A stretch of DNA of 64,000 nt. It comes from Pseudomonas sp. CCC3.1 (lineage in GTDB: Bacteria; Pseudomonadota; Gammaproteobacteria; Pseudomonadales; Pseudomonadaceae). The notes beneath the pieces were generated by a model. That model did not search any database and was not told the DNA's origin. It saw only the letters and a list, made by a program, of their open reading frames with translations. Positions within the stretch are counted from its first letter, which is position 1, and every line of letters starts with the position of its first letter. The stretch covers positions 1,364,001 through 1,428,000 of the forward strand of contig NZ_CP133778.1 in assembly GCF_034347405.1 (NCBI RefSeq), written 5' to 3'. Both the position numbers and the translations under genes were made by a program. Below, piece by piece: positions 38,622 through 46,714 of the stretch.

Positions 38622-41090
38622 ATGAAAAAACTGGACCCTTCAAATTTTCCGATTCAAAAAATCGATCATTCAGAGTTACTTGCTAAGATAGCAACTGGTA
38701 ACGCGGTCTTATTTGTAGGTTCAGGATTTTCAAGTGGGGCAATTAGCTTAGATGGTAGCGAATTTCCTACGGCAGCTTTGTTGGCGGAATCAATTGGTAA
38801 ATTAGGTTCGTTTGATTCATGTAAGGATTTGCGATACGCCTCAGAAAGGTTTTTGCGTGCCAATGATTCGCAAATACTTATTGATCATCTTGAGTCTACC
38901 TTCACAGTCAGGAAAGTGTTGCCTCACCAAGTTTCAATTAGCGGGGCTCCATGGCGCCGTATATATACTACCAACTATGACCTTTGTATCGAGCGTGCTG
39001 CGGAAGAAACTGGAAAACTTATAAAGGTCGCTGACTTGGATGACTCTCCAAATGAGATTTTGAAATCAAAAAATCTATGTGTTCATTTGAACGGCTCCTT
39101 GAAAAGTCTGACGAAAGATACTTTGAATTCCACGTTTAAGCTTTCTCACTCCTCTTATTTGTCGACAGATTCGTTTACGAGTTCTAAATGGAATTATTCA
39201 TTTAGACGTGATCTTGAGATGTGCTCGGCGTTGGTTTTTGTTGGTTACTCTTTGTATGATATAGAGATTGAAAAAATACTTTATGAAAACAAAGACTTCT
39301 TTGACAAGACGTATTTCGTGACTCGTCCTGAGGTTAATGAAATAAGTCGATTCAAGATCGAACCATTTGGCAGTATTTTGGCAATCGGAGCTGAGGCGTT
39401 CGGTGTGCTGTTAGATGAGAAGTTGCCAGCACTTATTTCAGATCAGGTCGATTTAGGCCCGCTTAGTATTCCAAAATATGAGCACACGCAGTCGGATGCA
39501 ACTGTTCGGGATTCTGATGTTGATCGGTTTTTGATGTATGGTGATATTCAAGATAGAGTTATAGACTCTGCTTTGACAGCTTCCGATAGAACCCCGATTT
39601 TAGTAAGGCGCACGTCTCTGAATGAAGCGAAAAATCTTCTAAGGGATAACGGTAATTTACTTGTTGCAGGAGAGATGGGGAACGGAAAGACAATTTTTCT
39701 TCGTAGTCTGACCGCCGAACTATCTTTAGATGGTGGCGCTGTATATGTTGTGGAGCAATCAAGTTCTTATAATTTTCATGACCTTGAAAAGATTGCTAAG
39801 ATCACAGGAGTTGCATATCTTGTGATAGATAGTTATGAGCAGCATATTGACTTGATTCGTCATTTTTATAATCTAAATCCGACGAATGTTAAACTTATAC
39901 TTGCTGCACGTACCACCATTCATGAAAGAAATCGTCCGAAGTTAGTGGAGATGGGTATTGGTTTTCACGAAATTTATATTGATGAGTTAGATGGGGGGGA
40001 GGTTTCTGACTTTATTTCGATTATCGATAACGTGGGGTTCTGGGGGGAGAAGGCATATCTTTCGGAGAAAGGAAAAGAATCATTTGTCGCAGACTCCAAT
40101 AGACGTCAAATATCTCTTACGCTCCTAACCCTATTGCAAGCACCTCAGATGACGAGTCGCATAGCTGCATTAACAAAGCGACTGTTTACTGATGAGAATA
40201 TAAAGTCGACAGTGTTCTCTATTTCGCTTTTGGGTTTCTTGGATATGCCGCTTAATTCCAGTCTAATTTCAGAAGTGGCGGGGACCGATGCTATTTTTTC
40301 GGTTGAGTTAAGAGATAATCCAGACTTCCTTCAGGTGTTCCGAATCGAAGGTACAAATGTCAAAGCTAAGTCAAGTTTGTTTGCCTTGACATTGATTAAA
40401 GATCATTTTGCAGCAGCGTATACTGTAGATAAGTTGATATCAATCGTTACTATCTTAAATGAGACTAGAGGCGACTCTTTTGAGAAAGCGCATCTTTTGA
40501 AATCCCTTTTGCGATTTTCGGTTGTTGAACGTTTGTTGTCAGAGACTTTGCGAAAAAACAATCTGGTCAAATATTACGAACAATTGAAGCGAGTTTTAGG
40601 TTGGTTGAAAAACGATCCTCATTTCTGGTTGCAGTACGCAATGGCGCTTTTGACATATGACGACTACACTAAGGCTCAAGTGTTACTTGATCAGGCATAC
40701 GCCCTTGCTTCGAAAAGAGATGGTTATCATACTGTTCAGATCGACACTCAGCAAAGTAGATTGTTTATTAAGCTTTGTTTGGTTAATACTAATGCGGCGG
40801 AAGCCTTTAAACTATTCAACGACGCAAATTTGCTGTTGAAAAAAGTGCCGAATGATATACACAAATTTCGACAGGTTGAAAAATACAAGGATGTTTATGA
40901 GACGAACTATCGTCATTTTGGTCCTGGTCAGAAAGTGGCTTTCGAGCAGGCCTGTAAAGCTGCTATAGCGGATATCGATATTGCAATTAATGCAGGTAGT
41001 ATCACGTTTTCAAATGTCCGAACAGTGCAGAACGTCCGATCCAATCTTACCACTGTCGTCGACTTGATTAGCGCCGCTCGATCGGGCTAA
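38622..41090 (+). CDS. SIR2-STAND NTPase, candidate anti-phage defence protein (Avs5-like architecture)
   Basis: An 822-residue protein with three parts. Residues about 15-270 are a SIR2 domain: FVGSGFSSG (GSG at 33-35), TTNYD with the catalytic-type Asn118, VHLNGSL with His155, and ALVFVGYSLYDIEIEKIL. Residues about 320-560 are a STAND-type P-loop NTPase with Walker A GEMGNGKT (350-357) and an aspartate-ended Walker B strand VIDSYEQH (Asp403). The C-terminal 250 residues are helical and TPR-like, the usual sensor region. Known SIR2-STAND proteins (Avs5 and relatives) sense phage proteins and deplete NAD+, aborting infection. ATG 38622 has AGGGAG 6 bases upstream. The gene is markedly AT-rich and is the cargo of a mobile element. 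Function here is inferred from architecture. Confidence 0.85.
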   Translation: MKKLDPSNFPIQKIDHSELLAKIATGNAVLFVGSGFSSGAISLDGSEFPTAALLAESIGKLGSFDSCKDLRYASERFLRANDSQILIDHLESTFTVRKVLPHQVSISGAPWRRIYTTNYDLCIERAAEETGKLIKVADLDDSPNEILKSKNLCVHLNGSLKSLTKDTLNSTFKLSHSSYLSTDSFTSSKWNYSFRRDLEMCSALVFVGYSLYDIEIEKILYENKDFFDKTYFVTRPEVNEISRFKIEPFGSILAIGAEAFGVLLDEKLPALISDQVDLGPLSIPKYEHTQSDATVRDSDVDRFLMYGDIQDRVIDSALTASDRTPILVRRTSLNEAKNLLRDNGNLLVAGEMGNGKTIFLRSLTAELSLDGGAVYVVEQSSSYNFHDLEKIAKITGVAYLVIDSYEQHIDLIRHFYNLNPTNVKLILAARTTIHERNRPKLVEMGIGFHEIYIDELDGGEVSDFISIIDNVGFWGEKAYLSEKGKESFVADSNRRQISLTLLTLLQAPQMTSRIAALTKRLFTDENIKSTVFSISLLGFLDMPLNSSLISEVAGTDAIFSVELRDNPDFLQVFRIEGTNVKAKSSLFALTLIKDHFAAAYTVDKLISIVTILNETRGDSFEKAHLLKSLLRFSVVERLLSETLRKNNLVKYYEQLKRVLGWLKNDPHFWLQYAMALLTYDDYTKAQVLLDQAYALASKRDGYHTVQIDTQQSRLFIKLCLVNTNAAEAFKLFNDANLLLKKVPNDIHKFRQVEKYKDVYETNYRHFGPGQKVAFEQACKAAIADIDIAINAGSITFSNVRTVQNVRSNLTTVVDLISAARSG

Positions 41091-41098
41091 GTTTTTGT

Positions 41099-41130
41099 AT
41101 GATAGAGCGAATCTGGTTTCGCTCTATCAT
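41099..41130. terminator. Long perfect hairpin after the SIR2-STAND gene
   Basis: ATGATAGAGCGAA and TTCGCTCTATCAT form a perfect 13-bp stem with a 6-base loop, starting 9 bases after the stop. There is no T run on the plus strand, so termination is likely but not textbook. Confidence 0.6.
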
Positions 41131-41415
41131 TATCACTAAATTAAAAAGTATGCGAGTTCTTCAGCCTTCGCTTTTTAATCGCGGAATGCTATTAACTAAT
41201 TGAATTGTATTTCGATTAAGCTATATAGCAATCACGCTAGTTCTCCATCTGAATGGATCGATTCTCTGCATAACGCCCTTGAATTTCAGGTGCTGTGCGA
41301 CTGGTGTTGCGTTGTCTGCTGTTCGATGGCTCATCGTGGTGTTGGCATATTCACCGGATGGAAAACGTGTTATGGGATTCACTTAGCCTACTTCAAAGTA
41401 GAATTATATGTTCTT
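41131..41415. other. Non-coding gap between convergent cargo and resolvase genes
   Basis: About 285 bp without a supported gene. The 93-codon plus-strand frame starting at 41200 overlaps the end of the resolvase, lacks a ribosome binding site and has an unnatural Cys-rich composition, so it is left out. Confidence 0.5.
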
Positions 41416-42003
41416 CTACACCCTCGTCGGAATGACTTGAGCATTCCAATGACGCTTTACCGTAGCGATGCCTACACCTAACTCACTGGCAACTTGTGTC
41501 TGAATTAGGCCCTGCTGCTTCAGTCGCTGTACGTCGTTTCTGGTCTTGACTGCAACAGGACGACCAAGCTGCTTTCCTTCAGCTTTAGCACGTATCAACC
41601 CTTGCTGAGTGCGTTCTATCAGCAGGTCACGTTCAAATTCAGCTACGGCGCTCAAAACCTGCATTGTCATCTTGCCTGCCGGACTGGTTAGGTCTACGCC
41701 GCCTAATGCTAAGCAATGTACACGAATTCCAATTCCAGCTAGATGTTCAACAGTCTGACGCACATCCATCGCGTTTCGGCCCAAACGGTCCAGTTTGGTC
41801 ACGATCAGTACGTCACCTGTTTCCATCCGATCTAATAGCTTTTGAAACCCTTGGCGTTCACTGGCAGCGATGCTGCCCGATATGACTTCTTCTATTACCC
41901 GGCTTGCCTGTACGTCGAATCCGGATGCTTTCACTTCGTGCACTTGGTTTGCAGTGAACTGAGTGGATGTTGAAACACGGCAGTATAGAAATGTGCGGGA
42001 CAT
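41416..42003 (-). CDS. Serine recombinase (resolvase/invertase family)
   Basis: A 195-residue site-specific recombinase. The N-terminal catalytic domain has YCRVSTSTQ with the nucleophile Ser11, [13 protein letters not shown], and [18 protein letters not shown] linker (GKQLGRP) leads to a C-terminal helix-turn-helix ([18 protein letters not shown]). It belongs to the Tn3-resolvase/Hin group. Four GTATCA-type motifs lie just upstream of its start and may be its recombination and control site. No transposase is present, so it probably resolves multimers of the element or is a transposon relic. Confidence 0.93.
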   Translation of the reverse strand: MSRTFLYCRVSTSTQFTANQVHEVKASGFDVQASRVIEEVISGSIAASERQGFQKLLDRMETGDVLIVTKLDRLGRNAMDVRQTVEHLAGIGIRVHCLALGGVDLTSPAGKMTMQVLSAVAEFERDLLIERTQQGLIRAKAEGKQLGRPVAVKTRNDVQRLKQQGLIQTQVASELGVGIATVKRHWNAQVIPTRV

Positions 42004-42016
42004 GGGATGTGCTCAC

Positions 42017-42082
42017 GTATCATTAAACGTGGTATCACTGTAGGTTGGTATCAATAAATCTTCAAGGCTATTTTTTTGATAC
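42017..42082. promoter_or_regulatory. Res-like repeat array upstream of the resolvase
   Basis: GTATCA occurs at 42017, 42032 and 42048 (spacing 15 and 16 bases) and inverted as TGATAC at 42077. Clustered half-sites directly in front of a resolvase gene are the normal layout of a res site that also serves as operator. Confidence 0.5.
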
Positions 42083-42130
42083 GGCTATGATTGTTAATTT
42101 CACGCATCACCAAACGGTCGTTTTATGATG

Positions 42131-42346
42131 CTATCGACGCAATTCAGTAATTCCGATAGCAATGGCGTTCGCGTTTGTATCAAGGGCTTCAAGCGCAGCT
42201 AGAGCCTTATCGTAGGCATCCCCTCCGCCCTGTGACCTGATCCACACACCCAATTCTTCGATTGAGGCGGCAGTTGCTAACTGGCATTGCCAGAGAAGCG
42301 TCAGAACATCTGCAGTGGAGATATTGGCTTCAGACGAGATTGGCAT
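42131..42346 (-). CDS. Small protein of unknown function
   Basis: A 71-residue acidic, helical protein (start MPISSEANISTADVLTLLWQ, end ANAIAIGITELRR) with Ala-rich amphipathic helices. AAAGGA lies about 8 bases upstream of the ATG, so it is probably a real gene. It lies between the resolvase and the replication gene of the element. No family is recognised; regulator or stability roles would be guesses. Confidence 0.55.
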   Translation of the reverse strand: MPISSEANISTADVLTLLWQCQLATAASIEELGVWIRSQGGGDAYDKALAALEALDTNANAIAIGITELRR

Positions 42347-42684
42347 TATCGAAGTCCTTTAAAAAGGCGATGGGGAAAATTCGAATCAGCGACAGGAGTC
42401 TTCCTGCTGCCCTGACAGTGGCCACTACAATTGCGAAAACTACCCTGGAATGGACGAGAGGTCTAAGCCGAGATACGAAATGCGACTACTTCTATCGCAC
42501 ATTTAAGAAGTTGGCCAAGCCCCAAACCCAGTGAATTCAATGAAAAAATCTCAGCCGATAGATAAAGACTATCGCCAGAGAGGTTTTCTTGTTTATAAGC
42601 AATTGGAATAGTGAGCTCAGTAGTGCCAGATTATCTTCGCTACTCAATATGAGTGAGCGGCTTTAGCTAACTGAAATCGGCACG
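42347..42684. other. Region ahead of the replication gene
   Basis: Some 338 bp between the small unknown gene and the HUH replicase. It must contain two divergent promoters and could hold a replication origin. The 90-codon plus-strand frame here overlaps the small unknown gene and shows no domain, so it is not called. No iterons were seen. Confidence 0.4.
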
Positions 42685-44280
42685 ATGCCCCTTCCGGGGA
42701 TAGTCGTGCATAAAACCTTCTCATACTGTCCGCCCTCCTTGGACGTGTTGTCCTCAATGGATAATGATGAGTTGTGCCTTGTCGCAAAATCAATTGCAAA
42801 GCATCACTATTTCCTGCAATTAAGCCTGACTCCTGACCGCATCGCACATTATGTTCGTACGTGCCACGAATACGAGCTCAAACTTGATCCTGACTCAGAA
42901 AAAACCGATCAAGGTCAAATGGCGAGATTGCGCAGTGAGTATTTCTGGAGAGCTAACGTCAACTCGCTCGCCGACTCTCATCGAGAGCATTTGGCCATGC
43001 AGAGGCGGGAGCTGGGCGACCCTAAGATGGGGTTGGCACCTTATTGTTCCGATGCAACTTATAGAATGTTCGAGAATCGGCACGAAGCTATCGCTTACAA
43101 GTTATCTGAACAGACGGTAGGTTCCTCGCTTGGCCTAGTAAAAACACAATTATACCAGGACTCACAGCGTGGAAAGTTCAACAGGCTTTACTTGAGTGGA
43201 AAGAGTATGGTCGCGCTTGCGCAGCAAAGGCAATATGCCTGCGGGCTTATTACGTTGACCTGCCCAGCCAGATATCACCCATCTTCATCTCTGTATGATG
43301 GTTCGGGCTTTAAAGATGGACATGAGCATCTCAAAGGTATCTATCGAAAACTATTTAGACATCTTAGTAAAACCTATACGGCTAATGAAAACTATTTTGG
43401 AATGAGAGTAGTTGAGGCCCACCTTGACGGGTGTCCCCACTGGCACATCGTCCTTTTTTCAACAGATGAATTCTTCACCAATCTGACGCAAAAGCTAAAG
43501 TCAATTTATTTGGCCAGCGACCGCCCGTCCGGTTACTTCGAAAAAAATCAGAAAGATATAATAAAACTATCATCCGCAGGAGAGTTAAATAGCACGCCAC
43601 TATCATACGTTTATAAACACTTAGCATTTGGGTTTCAACGAATGCAGAATGAGGAGGGAAATCTCGCCTCAAAACGAAACTTGTACGCTATAAGATCAGC
43701 AGGAGTCAGGCAGATCCAGCTTATTGGAGCTAATGGCCTAGTGAGCAAATTGCAAGCGCTCAGGAAGGTATCGAGAAGTCTGAGAGACCCCGGGCATCTC
43801 AAGGCCATGGCTAGCGGCCTCGTACAAGCTCCTACTACAATAGGTAGACAGATACAGCTATCAAGCGTCGTGAAGCTCTTAGATAACGGGCTGAATCAGC
43901 TGGAGCTTATTCGTACATCTACACTGAATCGCTACGGTGAACAAACCTCAAAATTAGTGGCTATTAAGCATAAGCTCGATCTTGTTGCTCACAGCTTAGC
44001 GTCGTCGCTTGGGCTGACTTTTCAAGGGGGGGCACTTACAGTTAATGATTTAAATATAGAGGACAATGGTGCCGCTCATGTATCGCCATTTCCCCCGGCA
44101 CGTCTTGAAAACTATGATTGGAAACTCATAAAAGGGGTGAATGGCAGGTGTTGGGGCATAAAAGATAATATTCCGATTGGACTGCCTCCGTGCTGGTACC
44201 TGATTGTTACGCCTATACGCCTACGGTGGCGGCCACCTTGGATATATACCCATGATAGAACCAACCTAACGCTCAGGTAA
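42685..44280 (+). CDS. Replication endonuclease, HUH type (phage GpA-like)
   Basis: A 531-residue protein related to the P2 gpA replication initiators. The core is RVVEAHLDGCPHWHIVLF, where His252-Trp-His254 is the metal-binding HUH motif. The PLSYVYKHLAFGF segment, with Tyr and Lys, follows at the position of the catalytic tyrosine motif. LITLTCPARYHPSS is the conserved motif 1 strand. Such enzymes nick one strand at an origin for rolling-circle replication. ATG 42685 lacks a good ribosome binding site, so the start is uncertain. Its end overlaps the next convergent gene by 15 bases. In this element it likely drives replication after excision. Confidence 0.85.
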   Translation: MPLPGIVVHKTFSYCPPSLDVLSSMDNDELCLVAKSIAKHHYFLQLSLTPDRIAHYVRTCHEYELKLDPDSEKTDQGQMARLRSEYFWRANVNSLADSHREHLAMQRRELGDPKMGLAPYCSDATYRMFENRHEAIAYKLSEQTVGSSLGLVKTQLYQDSQRGKFNRLYLSGKSMVALAQQRQYACGLITLTCPARYHPSSSLYDGSGFKDGHEHLKGIYRKLFRHLSKTYTANENYFGMRVVEAHLDGCPHWHIVLFSTDEFFTNLTQKLKSIYLASDRPSGYFEKNQKDIIKLSSAGELNSTPLSYVYKHLAFGFQRMQNEEGNLASKRNLYAIRSAGVRQIQLIGANGLVSKLQALRKVSRSLRDPGHLKAMASGLVQAPTTIGRQIQLSSVVKLLDNGLNQLELIRTSTLNRYGEQTSKLVAIKHKLDLVAHSLASSLGLTFQGGALTVNDLNIEDNGAAHVSPFPPARLENYDWKLIKGVNGRCWGIKDNIPIGLPPCWYLIVTPIRLRWRPPWIYTHDRTNLTLR

Positions 44281-44667
44281 CCAGGGAACTAATTCATGGC
44301 CGCCGCCTGGGTAACGTACCTGTCTTTTTGGCGTGGGGCCAAAATACTCACTATCTTCTTTTAAAAGAGCCTCAAGCATTCCTAACATAAGGTCAATTAA
44401 AGCCTCCAACACTGTGACGTCCACAATCACAGAGTCTCGATCTACCTCTTCCACAGCATCCATGTAGCGCGCCTCCCAGAGAGCTTGCCATATGTCCTCT
44501 GGCAGCGATTCTTTTTGCATTGATATGAGATCACCCTCACGTTGCCGCCCGTGAAATTCGAGCAAAACATCCTGCACAGAGTTCCTAACACCAATTCCAT
44601 AACGCTCATATGCTACCGATATATCTGATAGCGCTTGTTTTTCACTTTGAAGCATTAGTCTTTCCAT
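44266..44667 (-). CDS. Protein of unknown function next to the relaxase
   Basis: A 133-residue acidic protein (MERLMLQSEKQALSDI at the start, EALIDLMLGMLEALLKED in the middle), mostly helical, no membrane segment. AGGTGG sits 6 bases before the ATG at 44667; the frame extends to 44697. It follows the relaxase gene by 66 bases on the same strand and may be co-expressed. Family not recognised. Confidence 0.6.
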   Translation of the reverse strand: MERLMLQSEKQALSDISVAYERYGIGVRNSVQDVLLEFHGRQREGDLISMQKESLPEDIWQALWEARYMDAVEEVDRDSVIVDVTVLEALIDLMLGMLEALLKEDSEYFGPTPKRQVRYPGGGHELVPWLPER

Positions 44668-44733
44668 AATTCCACCTCTAGAGATTGTCTGGCACAAAAA
44701 ATAATAAAAAAGCAGTAAAGCAAGCTTCCAAGA

Positions 44734-45960
44734 TCATCGCTCAAAAATCATCCCGCTCTCAAACAACCTAGGGTGCTTTCTTACGAGAACAGATCTATTA
44801 GCAATATTGTTCTCCGAGCTATCATCAGGTTCAATTTCTGCCTGCAACGACTCAATGGTTGCAAGAGCTCTACTAAGCTTATTCTCCACGCTTGATAAAG
44901 TATTGCGCTCAGAGCCAAGTTCGTCACGCAATGAGCGATTGACAATTCTCAAGTGACCGACAGTCTCGGTGAGCTCTTTAAATTTAGGCCTCACACTTTT
45001 TAATATGCCCAAATATTTGCCTGCCTGAAACTGATATCTACCCAGCCGTGCAACCAGGTTGTTTACACCGTTCCTTTGCTCCCTAGCTTCTAACTCAAGC
45101 CTGGTATTCTCTTTGGAAAGCTTGGTTATCATTTCCACAAGCCTGCCTAGGACGCTCTTCTGAGCAAAGTTATGCAACACTTCTAATTCAGCCGTCTTGA
45201 TCGTCTTACGATGGAGGGCGATAGCTTCCGATTTAGCTACCTGTAAGACCTCAGCAGCTTGGCTGCTAGCAGTCGCTGCAAGCTCCTGAGAGGCTGCTAG
45301 CGACGCTGCCACCTGCTCTTGGGTGTGCTGCTCTTGCTTCCACGCTGCTCTGCTTAATCGACGCTTCCGTGGGCCAAACCTTGACATACCATTTAGCACA
45401 CCGACATCCGCACCAAATTCGTCTTGCCAACCGCGCATGGCTTGTCGATAAGCCGCATTTTGCTCACCTTTCGTCCTGCCCTTTAGGGCTGAGACAGCCT
45501 TTTTACCGTCATGAATCTGATCAAATCGCTCGCCGGCCAGGGGGACGCAGTAGAAATGAATATGTGGATTGGATTCATCAAGGTGTTCAACTACAGTCTG
45601 TAGCCGCTCTCCATACTTTCTATGGAGCCACGATATTGAATCAGCCTTTACTTTTTCCCATGACTTAGGATCTATCTCGGCGGGAGCAGAAATTACTCCT
45701 GCTAACAAGCACAAAGCATCTTTTCGTAATTTATGTCCGCGCGCGTCCTTGAGCGTGTCAGCCCAAAAATTACACGCTGACTCAAGCTCGCTCAAAGGGG
45801 CACCATATAGGTAGACGGGAGCTTGCGGATTAACGACATGTGGGTAACTTCCAGGGATTCTAGAAGCTTCAGCAACTATCGACTTCACGGAGTGTGAACC
45901 TGTTTTGCCGACTTTAGGGGTTACCCTAGAATAGCTATCGATATGTGCAAACTGAAACAT
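44734..45960 (-). CDS. MobV-family relaxase (plasmid recombination/mobilization enzyme)
   Basis: A 408-residue Mob/Pre protein that would nick oriT and lead the DNA strand during conjugative transfer with a helper system. The hallmark HLDESNPHIHF at residues 126-136 is the MobV metal motif (H-x-D-E-x-x-P-H-x-H). The first 200 residues are the relaxase domain. Residues about 220-390 are a long coiled coil (EQHTQEQVAASLAASQ, then ELTETVGHLRIVNRSLRDEL). ATG 45960 is preferred over the upstream start at 46020 because AGGGGG precedes it. Hairpins upstream form a candidate oriT. Confidence 0.85.
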   Translation of the reverse strand: MFQFAHIDSYSRVTPKVGKTGSHSVKSIVAEASRIPGSYPHVVNPQAPVYLYGAPLSELESACNFWADTLKDARGHKLRKDALCLLAGVISAPAEIDPKSWEKVKADSISWLHRKYGERLQTVVEHLDESNPHIHFYCVPLAGERFDQIHDGKKAVSALKGRTKGEQNAAYRQAMRGWQDEFGADVGVLNGMSRFGPRKRRLSRAAWKQEQHTQEQVAASLAASQELAATASSQAAEVLQVAKSEAIALHRKTIKTAELEVLHNFAQKSVLGRLVEMITKLSKENTRLELEAREQRNGVNNLVARLGRYQFQAGKYLGILKSVRPKFKELTETVGHLRIVNRSLRDELGSERNTLSSVENKLSRALATIESLQAEIEPDDSSENNIANRSVLVRKHPRLFESGMIFER

Positions 45961-46296
45961 CACTGCCCCCTTTTTTTCATTATTCCAAAGGAGCAAGTGT
46001 TGATTCAAATCTAAAAGCATAGTGACCGACTATGCTTCTTCCACTTGCTTCGCAAGTTCCAGAAGCGCGGCCTCCTGCGGAGGAAGATCAAGATCAACAC
46101 CAGGGCGCTGCCCTGTCACCACGCGGCGCTCAAGCGGCCTCGCTGCGCGAAGGACGATTGATCCCCGCCCCCGTCAAGGCCAAAACAGCCGACTGCGCCG
46201 AAGGGACGATCCTCTTGCTTGTCTGCGGATGTTATGCAGGGCTACCGCCATGGTGATGCTGGTCGTAAGTGAGCGAGCTAATCACATTGATATAGA
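45961..46296. other. Non-coding region with hairpin cluster, candidate oriT
   Basis: This is the intergenic DNA in front of the relaxase gene. It holds three perfect hairpins within 75 bases: ACTTGC-TTC-GCAAGT (46043-46057), CCTCC-TGC-GGAGG (46071-46083) and CAGGG-CGCTG-CCCTG (46101-46115). It is GC-richer than the relaxase gene. Relaxase nick regions usually lie here and contain inverted repeats. No MobV nick consensus was recognised, so the site itself is not placed. Confidence 0.5.
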
Positions 46297-46325
46297 TGCA
46301 AAAAGCCCCAATTTAATGGGGCTTT
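46297..46325 (-). terminator. Terminator of the AlpA-like gene
   Basis: On the minus strand AAAGCCCC / GGGGCTTT form an 8-bp stem around an 8-base A/T loop and run into five T. It ends transcripts coming from the excisionase-like gene. Confidence 0.8.
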
Positions 46326-46367
46326 AATGGAGGATGTCTAAGTTGGGCATCGTGCCTATGCTCCGTG

Positions 46368-46559
46368 TTACATGCTGTTGCTTTTTGCTAGCTCATTTAG
46401 CCAAGACTCCAAGTCTTTAACCAATATGAGTCTACGCTTCCCACTTTTGAAGCTCCTTAAGCTTTTCGAGTTCATGGCGTCATAGATGGCGCTCCTGCTG
46501 TGACTGGTCATTGCTGCGGCATCGTCAGGCCCGACTGCTAATTTTTGAATCGCTCCCAT
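46368..46559 (-). CDS. AlpA/excisionase-like DNA-binding protein
   Basis: A small helix-turn-helix protein of about 63 residues. Its pattern, a domain entry (VGPDDAAAMTSHSRSAIYDAMNSKSLRSFKSGKRRLILVKDLESWLNEL), fits the MerR/AlpA-type excisionase fold: helix, recognition helix, basic wing, then 'DLE.WL'. Such proteins steer integrase toward excision or switch it on. ATG 46559 with AGGCGG upstream is chosen; starts at 46592 and 46640 are open. It lies 155 bases downstream of the integrase on the same strand. Confidence 0.75.
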   Translation of the reverse strand: MGAIQKLAVGPDDAAAMTSHSRSAIYDAMNSKSLRSFKSGKRRLILVKDLESWLNELAKSNSM

Positions 46560-46714
46560 TGTCCGCCTATCTTTCTGTGCATCACCTGTCATGGTCGATG
46601 CTGGTGCAGGAATCCTAATCAGAGTCAGGGCGGCGCGCAATACTTCTGATGAAAAAAAGTACCGTGGGGTCTTGACAATTTGTCAATTGCTCGGTTTTAG
46701 ACCTGGTTTAATGG

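Noticed and set aside
41200..41481. 93-codon plus-strand frame after the SIR2-STAND gene
   Set aside because: Cysteine-rich odd composition, overlaps the 3' end of the resolvase on the other strand, no ribosome binding site.
41416..42003. Transposon with the resolvase as part of a Tn3 unit
   Set aside because: No transposase and no 38-bp terminal inverted repeats seen nearby; only the resolvase is supported.
42262..42534. 90-codon plus-strand frame opposite the small unknown gene
   Set aside because: Overlaps a better supported minus-strand gene with a ribosome binding site; no domain.
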